Below are positions 10,498 to 24,772 of a stretch of 64,000 bases of DNA, one piece after another (position 1 is the first letter of the stretch; every line of letters starts with the position of its first letter). The DNA is from Cylicocyclus nassatus. Lineage: Eukaryota; Nematoda; Chromadorea; Rhabditida; Strongylidae. Both the position numbers and the translations under genes were made by a program. The notes under the pieces were generated by a model. That model saw only the letters and a program-made list of their open reading frames with translations. It did no database searches and was not told the DNA's origin. The stretch spans positions 18,087,433-18,151,432 of the forward strand of contig CATQJL010000001.1 in NCBI GenBank assembly GCA_958299035.1, written 5' to 3'.

Positions 10498-10861
10498 TTA
10501 AAGGCACCGTCCACCCAGATTTTCGACTTCCATGTTTTTGTCGTTTCAGGGCCTTCTCATGTCCCTGATTCTGAATATGAAGTTGAGAATGCTTGAAACC
10601 CCGAAAATCCCCGTTCCGGGGAACCCACAGGCGTGCTTTCCGGAACGGTGATTGGATGGGCGCGCACAAATGGGCGGTCATGGATGGGGGAGGGCGGGCA
10701 TGGATGGGGGTCCTCGTGCATCTTCGCTATTCCGAAGCGATTTTCTCGCTTCCGAAGCGGCATTTTGCGCCGCGACTTCGGCACTGGATTGATAGGGGGC
10801 CCTACTATTATATGGTGCCAAAAGCTCAACACCCTCAACTTAGGGTGGACGGTGCCTTTAA
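10498..10861. mobile_element. TTAA-flanked foldback MITE (copy 3)
   Basis: TTAA flanks both sides. The terminal inverted repeats are AGGCACCGTCCACCC and GGGTGGACGGTGCCT. The interior is GC-rich and strongly self-complementary, with TTCCGGAACGGTGATTGGAT facing similar sequence. It shares the TTAA target and AGGCA start with the AGGCAGTG and AGGCAGCG subfamilies but has its own terminal sequence. Confidence 0.85.
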
Positions 10862-12867
10862 GTGGCCGATATCTTAGAACCTCATTTTCTTGCTAAATTA
10901 CTATTATTTTACATGGTGATTACAAATATTAAATAGGTAGGGCTTCCTTGGTCATGCCAACAACAGGCATACGATGATAGATCAGGAGTAGATCGTATTC
11001 AGCAGCATCATTCTCTATCAGAGTCAAGCAAGAGGTGTGGCACACGATCTTACTGGTTACGACCCCCCCCCCTCTCTCATTGCTGTAATAAGACCCCCCG
11101 AACTATATACCTAAGATAGCACTACTTGAAGGCCCTGTCAAACATAACGGGCAACATATCCATAATTAGCATGTCAATTAACCCCTGTAGACAATGTTTG
11201 AGCGAATTCTGAAGTTTCAAGATATTAGGTCGCCTAAGTGAAGTCGGCATTTTCCAGCATGATTAACTTGTTTCAAAGGTGAAGGAGCTAGCTGTTCTTG
11301 CACTCAAGACAAAGCACTACTCCTTCTTTGGCCACTTCAGAAATCTCGCTTCAAAAGATCCTAACTTTGGAATTAGAAGCCAACCAAAATCTTGTTTTTC
11401 CTATTCTTCGCTTTTAATGGCTGTGCTTTCACCAATCATTAATCGGAGTAAGAAGACGGATCAAGCTCAAATCACTCCTATGAAACCAACGAGGTCTAGG
11501 CTATCTCTCTATAATAAAGCGCTAGAGATGACTCATGTATGTAAGATACCCCCCCCCCCCCCTTCGTGGTCGCGATTCGGATGTCAACAACTTTGTCGTT
11601 ATGTGCCGGTGCAGCTGCACCGAGCTGTGGCTCATGATGGTAGTGGCGCCTGTCTTAGATGATGTTGATCAGGAAGCGTGTATTTGCTATATAAGCTAAA
11701 CGCTGAGAAGGGGAAGGTCACTTAGTTCTGTTTTCGTTATGCATTAGATTACTATATCGCAACAGCGAGAAGCAAAGCGAGCCCGGATAGCTTCCGCTAG
11801 CAAGGCTTTGAAGCTTTCGAAACCATCAGACAAGATATAGAACCATGGATGAAGCACAAAAACCATTGCGAGCTGAAAAGAAAACAAGATGGAGGTCTCC
11901 AATGGAAGTACGAAAAATATGGTTTGAATGCCACAAAATTGAGATGTTAAGTAGCGTAGAGGAAGTTGATACGAAAGAGGGAAGAGGGCGAGAGGGGAAA
12001 GAGGGAAAACTTGGGAGATTTGCACTTTAACTCCAGCAAAGGCAAAGATATACGCATGTTTCCAAGCAAGTCAGAGATCAAAGCTTTGAGCGGTTCTGAC
12101 ATGGGAAGGCCAAGAGTAGTTTTTGGTATGTAGTCGTAGACGAAAAATAGCAAAAATATGGAGCAAACACTTTGATATTGCTAAATTTGCATATTGATAA
12201 AGGGACATTCAGACATTTTTAGTGAAGGGAATGAGTGTCAGTTTTTCTCCTGATCTCAAAGGAGCCGGGGACGTTTCCGCACTTCGAAAAACGTTTTGGC
12301 GGAAAATAAATAATAGAAAAGCGGAACGTGGGTTGGAAAATTGAAATTACTTTCGCTTGGTGTGTAATTTTTGAAAATCTGATCTAAAACTTAAGAATAT
12401 GATTAGTTTGGCACAATTTTGAAGAAATAAGGAACTAGGAAAATTTGAACATTTTTTTAAGGAGACTTTCTGGAAAGAAAGCAATATATGCTCTTGATGA
12501 TAAGCCTTTAGGACGGGGGGGGGGGGGTGTTGCAGCGCAATGTGACAGAATAGCTTTCAATTTCTTCCAAGAAGTTTTCCAGACGACTTAGATGGTATAC
12601 TGTTAGTCCAGCTTGCACAATTTCAGCAGATTTGCCTATTTTAGACCCAGCAAGCTAATGTTATGCAAACAGTTGTAAATCTTCCATATGCCAAACATTT
12701 GAAGAGCTAAAAAAGCTCTACTGTATATTTCATCCACAACAACATGTAAAACCTATAGAAATTTTACTTACTCTCCGTTTTCGCTAATAGCAGATGTCTG
12801 TAGACACCGACTTTTGAACTAACAATGGCAATGTACCAAACTTCTACCACATCCAACTTCACACACG
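10862..12867. other. Intergenic DNA, no gene recognised
   Basis: Contains C/G homopolymer tracts near 11063, 11551 and 12518. A segment at about 11193-11250 (TGTTTGAGCGAATTCTGAAG) is weakly repeated, inverted, near 13440-13500. Frames are short and unsupported by splice signals. Confidence 0.45.
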
Positions 12868-12906
12868 ACCAGACCAAAGTGCCGCGAAGCGGCACTTTGG
12901 TCTGGT
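12868..12906. repeat. 39-nt perfect hairpin palindrome, family member B
   Basis: The arms are ACCAGACCAAAGTGCCGC and GCGGCACTTTGGTCTGGT, 18 perfect base pairs with a GAA loop. It is the counterpart of the hairpin at 3702-3740. Confidence 0.9.
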
Positions 12907-13856
12907 TGATTTATATAAATAACTTTCGCTAAAAATGTTTTTTATATAGTTGATGGGGTGCTGCCACACCCCATTAACTTACAAACAGGTCAAATATCTG
13001 CGTTTTTTATATCATTGTTACTGCTCAACCTTCTTCTTTACATAGCAAAAATTTCATATGAAAACGTTTCTTCAAGAGCAAAATATAATAGTTTTTCCTT
13101 AGCTATGCTGTAAAATACTGGTAAAATACTGCGAAAATATTGGGATACGGTGCCATGCTAAGTCTGCGCTACTAAGTGAATCGCAAGGAAAGGACAAGAA
13201 TTTATATATTCGATAGCCCAAGCCTCGTAATCTACATTAAAGTGATTTAAGCCTGATTGATCTTCTCTAGCCTGAGATATTGAAAACGAAAAATGGAACA
13301 AACGAGATTTTGGTTTGCTCTTAGTCCCTTAATTTGGAAGTCATTTGAAGTAGGATTCCTAATGTGAGCAAAAAAGTAGTCTTTGTATTAAGCGCAAAAA
13401 GAAGTAGTAACTTACTTTTGAAACAAAGTAACATGTTTGAAAACGACCATCTCACTTAGGTGGTCCTGTATGGAAGCCTCAAAATTCGCTGAAACTTGGA
13501 CCACAGGAGTTATTTTACTTTCTAATTACAAAAAGATGCTCTTATGCTTTATACATCTTTAATTATGTTTACTGTACGCATACGATAATGGATCGCACAT
13601 CAATGTGCTAGTATTTTGCATGACGGGCCTATTGGACATTGTTAACGAGTATCATGTTATGCGAACAGCGGACGCCTTGATAACGACCCCTCCTCCTCGC
13701 TGATTCCTCAATACGACCACCCAGGTGTCGCAAGCCACACCCCACGCTTGACCCTATTCTCGATTACAACTCTCACTTCATCAAAAGCTTGCGAAATACA
13801 TCACAAGACCAGTAAAAAGAGAAAGTCCCTCTAGAACGCTGCTACTCAGACAATCG
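12907..13856. other. AT-rich intergenic DNA
   Basis: No gene, RNA or bounded element recognised. A pyrimidine-rich GACCCCTCCTCCTCG segment near 13686 resembles one near 11060, which suggests old shared repeat content. Confidence 0.4.
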
Positions 13857-14337
13857 CCAGAACTTCCGCAGGACAAGTCAAAATTGCAGCAGTTCCGCAG
13901 GACTTTGTTTACTATTAGAAAAGTGGAAACGTTAAAAATGGGAACTTCCGCAGGATTTTCGCGCCAAACTGATCGAAAAGGGAACTTCCGCAGGACCTTT
14001 TACAAAGCGCTGCGGAACTTCCGAAAAATGCCAGCGGTTCCGCAGCACTTTGATCTGCCAGTACTTCCGCAGAGTTTTGAATGTGTTGTCTCGTGATGTT
14101 GCCTCGCCAACAACTAGAGTGCATTATGGAGCATATCATCCGTAGTGCAGGATAGTAGGTGGATAGTAGGTGGATAGTAGGTGGGTCTCACAGTCAATGG
14201 AGTGAGGTTCAAATCTCGCCTAGGTCTTCTCTTTTGCTGTTATGGTTCGCATTCTTCGGAACTTCCGCAGCAGTTACACGGAACTTCCGCAGGTAACCCG
14301 GCGGAACTTTCGCACACGTTCTGCGGAAGTTCCGGTC
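13857..14337. repeat. Array of 11 GGAACTTCCGCAG motifs
   Basis: The motif (C)GGAACTTCCGCAGGA occurs about eleven times in 480 bp. Approximate starts are 13859, 13891, 13941, 13981, 14011, 14035, 14061, 14257, 14280, 14301 and 14321; the last is inverted. The core GCGGAACTTCCGC is a palindrome around one central base. Spacing is irregular (about 20-50 bp), so this is a motif cluster and not a simple tandem repeat. A gap between 14075 and 14256 holds an 11-bp tandem repeat and a tRNA-like B box. Confidence 0.85.
14150..14183 (+). repeat. 11-bp tandem repeat, three units
   Basis: GATAGTAGGTG is repeated three times. It is followed by GTGAGGTTCAAATCTCGCC, which looks like a tRNA T arm (B box GGTTCAAATCT). 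A tRNA-derived origin is possible but the cloverleaf is not intact. Confidence 0.7.
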
Positions 14338-17300
14338 AGTTGTTTGAGTATGAGTTCTCGGTACGAGATAGCGAAATACACAGAAGTTCAATCTATTCAA
14401 TCAGAGAGTCAAGAGTGTCGTAAGAAAGAGCTCAATGTGATGCTCTATTATTATATTTCATCTGGATTTTCAACTTCAATGGGTCTAGTATTTATGAAAC
14501 TAAGAAAACATGAAGCTTGCTATGCACCAAGTCGAATACTCTCAGAGAGCTCTTTCCAGTACATTTGGAGTTTGATTGCCATACAGTGTATAGACGAACA
14601 AGGGCTAAAAAGTGTTGTAAAAATGATGACCAACTGTTCTACACCATCCATTGGGAGAGATAGCTTTAGAAGCTCACAACTGATGGAAATCTACTTTCTA
14701 GATTCAAGGTTTCTTTAAAGCAAACTTTTTTTAAATTTAAGAAAACATTTTCGTATTCGGGTATCAGTTCTTGTTAACTGTTCTTAGGCAGATTTCCCAT
14801 CTATCAAACATAAGTGAAGGAAATGGAGCAAAGTTTGAACCATGCATCATCTCAGTTGAACTTGTTGTGATTGAATTATGCAGAATACAATTGCTTATGC
14901 AAACATCTTTATATTTCGAAAAACTTTGAAACGGGTTTTGGAGTGACGGTCTTTTTCTCATATTCTAGAGTGAACGTGAAAAACAAATTCCTTTAATGTT
15001 TTTTGATTTTTTTGTCGCTGCATCTTTGCGCTAAATGAGTAATCAAATATTTGTAGAGAGTAGCAAAGTAACTCATCTCCCTTTGACGTAATTTAGTACC
15101 TCTACTTAAACGTCAATTCTTTGCCAGCTAGGCTTCTGATATAATTTTTGAAGTAGTGCATCATTGCGTGCTCTGGTGACGATGTTGGGGCCACTAATTA
15201 CTTCTGATTTCTGGTAGCGCTGTCCTGAAACACCTACGCAGAATTCTCACTTCACCAGCAGATTCAATTTTGATTAGTAGCACAAATATGAGCCGCCTCT
15301 TACGTAGGAATAGTAGATGGCCAGAAATGTTGTGTGAGTAAGCCGGCAGGTGCAAATTGACGAGTTTTGTTCTCTGCGCTTATAAACTTGAAATTTTGAT
15401 CTCACTCTCCAGCAAGCACCAGCTTTGTTTTGCAGAATCGTCCATTTTTCGCTTGACTCAACTGTTATAAACCTTAACAATATAGCCAACTTCTAAGCAG
15501 TGCAACGCATCATTTTCAATTAAACCATCAGTTACGAAGAGGATTACTGTCAGCAAAAATTGTACACTTTCCATAGTTATGCTCAACATCAGAAGTCAAA
15601 GTGGATTGCCAACAGCACAGCTGCCGTCATTCGTAACCCACCTTGCTTTAGATTCTTCAAGCTTTACTATAATTGATAATAATTATGTGTTCTTCTGCTG
15701 CTTGTGAAAGTAGGTAGTGTTTAACTAGATACGCAAACAACACAGAGCTTGTATTTCCGGTTTGACTACACAAGTTTATTCTCTGCTGTTATAGATAGTG
15801 ATAATTTATTTGAACAATTAGCATATTTATTTCGATAGCTTTTTATTCCACTGATATCATTGTTATGGAAAGCACTCCCACTCTTCTCTCTTCCTTCACA
15901 TCTTTACAAAAAAGAATAGCGAACAAAGAGCGGCACGAGTTACGTTTGTTGAATTTGGATACGAAGCCCCATTGACTTCACAAATGCTGCGGCTTCTCAG
16001 GCGTTATAGGGTTTTGCTTTATTACAATGGACGCAAAAGAAGAGAAAAGAAGAGAATAATTAGAGGAAAAACAACAAATGAAAGAATATTTCTAACTCAA
16101 GGTCGTAGCAGACAAAGCTCTTGAGATTAGTATACTAGTAGATAAGGCTTGTGGTGAAGCTAGTTATACCCAGCTTTACCTATTTCCTTGACTTTCTTCA
16201 TAAATTTATAAAGCATTGGGGAGTTAAGTGATATTCAGGAAAATGCGGCCGTTACTTTGGCTGACACCTTGCCAGTGAACTCGAATATTTACTACATTAT
16301 TCATTCACATAAGGTTCATGAATTCTTTGAATTATAGGTTAAGGTCATTCACTTCCACACCATAGCGCAGTACCATATCATACATCATTCATTGTCAACA
16401 ATTTCCCGTGGCGATACGAGAATAAAATTCACATTTTACGAAGTGTGTAAGATTCTGACTAAACAGCAAGTGACAACCATGGTTCAAGAATGGACCCAAC
16501 TCCTTCATAAAATAATGAGGATGTATGAAAGCACTGTAAGTTGTGCCAAAAAATGCTACTATTTGATCGCTAGTATCTCTTTCGCTACATTGTCTTTCGA
16601 CGCTATTAAGGCATCATTCTGTAGAGCGTAAAGCTGACTTCAACTTGGATTTACAGTATAGAGCGAATCATCGATCTCTCTTCATTAGTGTAGGATTACG
16701 GTAGGAATTTCGAAGAGGGTTTTACGTTATAAGAGCCGCATTTTCCCTCTGAAAGGGAACCGAATAGGCTGAAAGCTCTTACACTGGGCTCGTCAAAGTT
16801 TTTGATTCATATGAAACCCCTGCGTCATGATAATGATCTCTTGAAAGTCATGTCAAATATACCGTAATAACTGTTTTTTCGATTCTCGAAAATCGTAAAA
16901 AATCGTATAGTGAAATCAGCATGCGTGAAGACATTGCCCTTACAGTTTTTTTACAAATTTTTAGGGCAAACGGCCTATTTCACATAAAGCCATATGCTGT
17001 AAGTTCTGTTCTTAATATTTCATTAACTAAAAAAGACAGTTTCTTCACTCCACAAAAAAAGATTGGTTATCACTCCATATGTCACGTTAAAGCCTCTATA
17101 GGATAATATCTCAACCAACGAAAGGCACTGGAGTAAGAGAGTTATCAATGATCAAACAATAGAGACAATTTTGGGACACTCTGTATACGTAGAATAGTGT
17201 TGAAGCTCCATAAACTAGCGCTCACTGGTAGTGACTCTTGTGCGTGAAAATTGGGGATGGAGCGCACAACCTGAAATTGTGAATTTTGTGGGACTTTATG

Positions 17301-19882
17301 CGAATTTTAGGCAGCACAGGCAATGATTCAATCACGCGCAAGTACTGTTGGCATCACAGGCGCGCTAAGGGAAGATCAAATTTATTAGCTTCTAAATGTG
17401 CACAAAATATAATTTTTTTTCAATTATGGCAGTACGTCGATGTTCATCTTGTTCATATGCCCCATGCTTAGCATTTAGCCTCAGCAGTCACATGGATTGC
17501 AGAATAGAAATGAAATTATCTGATTGCGTGTGTCCGCGATTGCGGCTTTGCGCCTACCGTACTACCTTTCCTCGAGGAGTTCATCTTGGGAATACATACC
17601 GTAATCATAATCAGTAATTCGAAAACTTCTTCCCCTTGCGCAAAGTTTTGACAAATGTTGGATTGTGAGATTTCGGTAATCCAAGCTGTGATCATACGCA
17701 GTATCGTATTTGTACTCTAGGAATTGCATTTTTCCATCGCTGTTGTTAGGGGGTTGCTTACAAAGCTATCTCATAGGACTATGATTTTCGAAATTTTTGA
17801 GATGAAATCATGTCACGTCTAGAAATACATTTTGGCTGCGTATGATACTTGTAGTATCTAGATATAGCTTTAAATTGCAGCTTGTGGGTAACATTTTACA
17901 AAACCCACGTCAAGTAAGCTTAGGTTGTGGAAGACGCACTGTAGCGGAGATTGTGGGTTTCTGCAGAGCTACGAACGTGCTGTATTCAGGTCTTTGTAGG
18001 AAAGTCTTTTTATAGTCGCAAAAATGAGTAGGACAATACGAATGAATAGTTTTTTGAATTAGATAAAGACAGATAGAATTGACGACTGACGGTTCGTATA
18101 GTACTCGTGTAGTGACAAACTGCGAGTAAATTGCCCTGTATGAACTTTAAACAGTGAAGTTTAGTAGCGTTTACTCAAAGCCATTTTCATATTTGCAGAA
18201 TTGTAATGAAGGATTGAGTTACAAATATTTCGAATCATTTTCAGTTCGGCAGTTTATAGCTCCACTATCGCAACGAACTGTGAGTATTGTATTAAAAATG
18301 AGCAGTTTCTGCATTAGACGAACTGCGACAAAGTGTTTCGTAAAAAGCAGTCGGTTCCGCTTTTTGTAGATAATTGAGTAGCTGGTAAAAGCCACTTTTA
18401 GGGAAGGTCGTGTTTACATTTCTTGATTCACTAATAGGAAAGGATGTATCCCAATAACCAATGAGCATTCACTTGCAATGGCTTACTGTAGCAAATCATC
18501 ACTCAGCTATTTTTTCGCCATCTATTAGGACATTATCTCTGTATTTGTTGAGTACCAGAAATTATACTAATCTACTTTGTTCCGCAAAAAGACACTTTTT
18601 GATGCAAAATGTGAGGAAGTCCCTTTCATCTCACCAACTTTCCATTTTAATTTATGTCTTTGTTTTTCTTCAATTGATCATCTGCATAACAACGACGCCT
18701 CTTCAAAAGTAGGCTTAAGAGAAAAAGAAGCTGTTCTTTAGCAAGAAGATTTCACCTGTTTACTAAAAACAACATAGAAGAGTGGAGATCACATCTTTTT
18801 GTGGGGCGAAATCCCTGGATCAAAGCCAGTGATAGCGGCTTGCCATCTCATCAACATTATCGCTTGCAAATCCTTATTCTAATGTACACATGTAAAACAA
18901 GAAGAAAAGTAACTTCTTCCCTTTACCTCAATCTTTCACAAAGAAAAAAGCGTTATTTTAGGTCCTTATCAGTTGAACAATCGTATGCTGCACAGAGATT
19001 TCCATAGAGTACCAAAATTTACAGTAAGAGGGTCAGCAAAAAATTCATGGGCTACAGTACATAGCTGAGGTAGTAACCTCAATAAGTCTACACAAACGCT
19101 TTTAATTTTCGTTCATCTCCAGCATAGAATTAACACTATTCCATAGTCTTAATGGAGTTATTATTTTTGCATTATTACAATTGAATTAGTACATAAGTTT
19201 TGCACCAACAGTAGCAACGCCGAGCACGTAAAATTCTTCACTATCAACGATTTTGTTTTCGTTGAATGTTATGGCCTAGTGATACTTATTGTTAGAACAA
19301 GAGTTAGTTTGCAAATGCGTTACAAGCTGATAATGAGAATCATTAAAATTGTTTGTAGATATATTCATAATTTTTTAGCATTTCCAGATCTATAGTTAAC
19401 TTCTTTTTGAATGAATCTTTAATATGTATTGCGAATGATGCACTATGGCAAGGATTTTTGAACATATTTGCAATTTTTTGCTAATTAGTGCGAAACTTAT
19501 GCAAATACCATAATATGGGCTGAGCCGTTGAGCTATTAGGTGTCGTCTAGCTCTTGATCTAATTGCAGGCTCCGCCTTTCAGTACTTTTCTGGTCTCTAC
19601 AAGTTTCCACTTCAGTCTACAGATTGTACACCTCAGAAAGAGGCGATCACAATCTTCACTTAGCTTCGCTTAGCCATTGCACCAAAGTAACTCATTTTTC
19701 CTTATCATAGTGATCATCTATATTTTCAACAAAATCTTCGACATTGAAAGGGCAGCTATCAAGTTCGTCTTACTCAGAAGACTTTCACTTTATTTTTGCT
19801 TGATAAAATCACCCGCTGCTTTCATACAATACCGCTCACATTTTTGGAAAAAAGACGTGAAGGTCGCATAATGTATGAACTC
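14338..19882. other. Long intergenic stretch, no supported gene
   Basis: Over 5 kb of AT-rich sequence. The open frame that continues out of the GGAACTTCCGCAG array to 14718 has no recognisable domain or splice context. At about 16600-17186 there is a mariner/Tc-like remnant whose right end reads TTTTGGGACACTCTGTATA; its interior (CGAATCATCGATCTCTCTTC) is shared with the element near 28400. Nothing else was supported. Confidence 0.45.
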
Positions 19883-19884
19883 AC

Positions 19885-19968
19885 CGTCGCGTGGCCACAT
19901 CTCGCTTCTGAGTGGACGAATTCTGCATCTAAAGCCACCATTCGGTTCAGCTTGGCGCGGCGCATCTT
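19885..19968 (-). CDS. Candidate 84-nt exon with ALDAEFV motif
   Basis: On the minus strand, ATATCAG/AAG opens and ACG/GTGAGTTC closes an 84-nt, phase 0-0 exon. It encodes KMRRAKLNRMVALDAEFVHS, then EARCGHAT. VALDAEFV resembles the first acidic motif of DEDD exonucleases, notably PAN2, the poly(A) nuclease. The rest does not match well enough to name it, and no partner exons were found. It lies just outside the foldback element that starts at 19983. Confidence 0.25.
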
Positions 19969-19982
19969 CTGATATACAGAAG

Positions 19983-20698
19983 CAGGGCTCGGCACAGCTG
20001 GCACCGGGGCAAGCTAGATATCGTTTTTAGGGCGAAAGGCAAAGGGGACATCGTTTTTTCGGGGTCCGGGGCGGAGAGGAACCGCAAGAATGCCGCCGGC
20101 ATGCTACCGGCATGCTCTCCATCAAACAAACAAAGGCGTTATTTTCAGCCAACACGCAATAATATGACACCAAATTTGGTGTGTGTAGGCGCGTTGGGGG
20201 ACCCGAACTAGGGCCCAAAAATTTATGAAAACTTATGTGAATGAAAGCTGTGCTGAACTTTTTTCTGAATTAGCTGGCACCGTGCCAGCTGGGTGCCAGC
20301 TGAGCTGGCACGGACACTTTGCTCACATAAGTTTTCATACTTTTTTACATAAAATGCATCTACACTGTGAAAGTTTACATACAGAGTAGAAACAATTTCA
20401 TAATGTTTTCTTTTCAGCGTTTTATGGCCATCTGAAAATTACTCAGTCTGCTCCGTAGTCGAAATATCGACCTTTTCTGCTTCTCAAGATGTGATTCTAC
20501 CGCTTAAAAAGCTCAGAAAGCTGTGAAAAGTTGTTCCTCGAAATCAGCATGAGTGAAAACCCTACTACATACTTTCACATAATCTGAAAATAAAGACGAG
20601 TCTTCAAAACAGGTCAAAGGGGACTTCGTACGAAATTTCCAAGATCAAACGGGACTTCGTTTTGGAATTTCCCTGGTGCCAGCTCGTGCCGAGCCCTG
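19983..20698. mobile_element. TIR element, 716 bp (CAGGGCTCGGCAC ends)
   Basis: The left terminus CAGGGCTCGGCAC, then AGCTGGCACC, is mirrored by GGTGCCAGCT, then GTGCCGAGCCCTG on the right. Inside, near 20274-20317, the same AGCTGGCAC/GTGCCAGCT units form a further palindrome cluster. Both subterminal regions carry AAAGGGGACWTCGT. No transposase is present, so it is non-autonomous. Confidence 0.82.
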
Positions 20699-22300
20699 TT
20701 GCCACACCCTTCGTCACATAATTTTACCACATTAACCCGCACTATACTCCTAGCCTTAATCAGTCTATATACCACATTAGTTCTCATATCTTTGTATGTA
20801 GAGCGCTGTAAACGAGGCTATAATTGTTCACTACTTGAAGACTCTCGTAGAATTTTTCAACTTTGGGATTTTAGACCCTTTGACTGTTCTAGGCCTTCTG
20901 TATTCTAATCTGCCGCTGAAAGCGCTGAAAAATTACGTTTGCACTTCTACAGATATGTAGTACACATCTACCTATGTGGGGACGACACAGCATCACTTTG
21001 GCAAAAGCATGGAAATTTCCGTTTTCTTGATTTCTAACAGAGGAAAAAATACGGCAATGGCGTACATATGTGTCTTATGTGGACAGTGTTTACGTGAGCA
21101 AGTTAGAATTTTTCTAGGATTTTTTTGAACTGAGATATGATTTTTCTCGATTTTTCAGGCAGTTGGATCTTTATAGTTTTTGGCTCGAAACATTCAAAAA
21201 TTGCCAAAGCTTTGCTCGACTCTGTAAGCGTAGTGCCAGGGCATCGTATAACAGCTTTCTGCAAAAATCCAGCCGTTCAGTACGCAGAAAATATCAAAAA
21301 ATTTTATATTTGGGACTTTGAGGCATACCGAAAAAATGTTAAAAAACTGACAGTTTTGAATTTTGATTGTTTTCTTTTTGCAGATTTTTTCTCCAAAGAT
21401 TTTTCATCGTAATTGTACTACTAGCTTGCATCTACAAGATGGGCCACTTATCATTCACACTAACAATCTTTGAAAGAAGCTATGAATTGCCAAAAATAAG
21501 GTTTCAGAATAAAAAATTTTTTTGTTAATCTATATTTTTGTGCCTACTTGTGATGTTAATACAAATAAATATGCTCTGCATTGCAAAAGGTTTGCTTTTG
21601 AAAGTTTTTGCCGCTTTCAGAAATGTGGATTTCAAAAAGTTATAGGCACGTCAAATTGAGACTTCGCAAAACAGCCATCATTTTTGCATCAACTCAACAG
21701 AAGAAAAGAAATTGAGGCAGATTCTTAATAGAAACACTATGACGGTCAATCTCAACTTTTTTTCCTTTACAAAGATTCAACGTTGCATGGATAAACATTG
21801 TATAAGCGGTCGTAATGGATTTTACAATCGCAAGATAGAGATTTTGACCCAATACGCTCATGATTCAACAGCAAAGGCTCACAGCACGGAATACAGATTT
21901 AAAGTTAGCATTTGGTGATTTCCAAAGTGTAGCATATTTAGAAGGCCCTTTGACCAAAAGCGCTTTCCTCGTTAGTATATATGCTTATTTGATTGGAAAA
22001 CAGCTCCCTTCGTCTTTAATAGTGAACCATATCTGTTTACCGCACTTGACAACACATTGCTATAATAGCTACTCGTATTGTGCTACTTTGGCAAAACATT
22101 ATGTTGGTCTAACAGCTGCAGTCGATTCATTCTATATGACTATGTTTGCACTGCGCACAATCTCCATCTTTGGCTTCCACATTTTGAGCTTGCAACTGCA
22201 AATTGCAAAAGTCCATACTGTTGTCGTTCACATAATTTTGAAGTTAAAAGTATCTAAAAGGCAAGAAAACATTTAAAAGTCTCTGCGAACGTGCTCCAGT
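20699..22300. other. Intergenic DNA with mariner-MITE-like sequence
   Basis: About 21450-21710 resembles 26785-27000: both have a GTTTC...AAAACxxCATCATTTTTGCA end and similar A/T blocks, which suggests a shared old element. A 138-codon frame at 21860-22276 has no recognised domain and no splice context, and I do not call it a gene. Confidence 0.4.
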
Positions 22301-22484
22301 TCCGCCCAGCCTTGTCAATAATATTTTCGTAATTACCATGTCCACTTACTCCCCCCCCCCGTGCTAACTTCCAACCTCAAAGCTCAAACTCTACAAAATC
22401 GATAAAATTGTTCTCTATTAATAAGCATGCGTAGATTACGACACTCGCCTTCCCCCCCCCCCCCCAGAGTCTATATTTCGGTCA
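22301..22484 (+). repeat. Degenerate TATATATAAG-family repeat leading into microsatellite
   Basis: CAGTTCCGCCCAGCCTTGTC, then CTCAAACTCTACAAAATCGA, match the left half of the repeat at 24946. It contains C tracts of 10 and 14 nt and a second partial restart (AAGCATGCGTAGATTACGAC). The AC microsatellite starts where intact copies have the CAGACAGACA tract. Confidence 0.65.
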
Positions 22485-24448
<1,964 letters not shown>

Positions 24449-24772
24449 GTAGGCACCCTTAGATCATTATTGTAAGTGATTTACCAATGCGCCATTTCTG
24501 CTTCACAGAGGCTCTCGCACCAGTCAGTATGAAAGGAGTCGGAAAAACTTACGTTGTGACACTAATTTTGTTCGTTTGAGTCAATTACTCAAGTGATGCC
24601 GAACAAAGTCAAAAAAACTCCCCTGTTTTGAGACTATCCCATGCTATGAAGTATTGTAAACCATTACAATGTATTTTCTTAATGGATAAACTCTACGCCT
24701 CACAGATTGAGAGGTTTGCTAGAAGGCGTGTAATTTTGCAACAATATTGGATCTTTTCTCTTTGTTGATTTA

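Noticed and set aside
14242..14718. 158-codon frame, the longest outside obvious repeats
   Set aside because: It begins inside the GGAACTTCCGCAG array, has no recognisable domain and unremarkable composition after that.
20027..20218. Overlapping minus-strand frames as genes
   Set aside because: They lie within the CAGGGCTCGGCAC TIR element and read its repeated GC-rich units.
21860..22276. 138-codon frame
   Set aside because: No domain, no splice context; hydrophobic stretches are scattered and not family-like.
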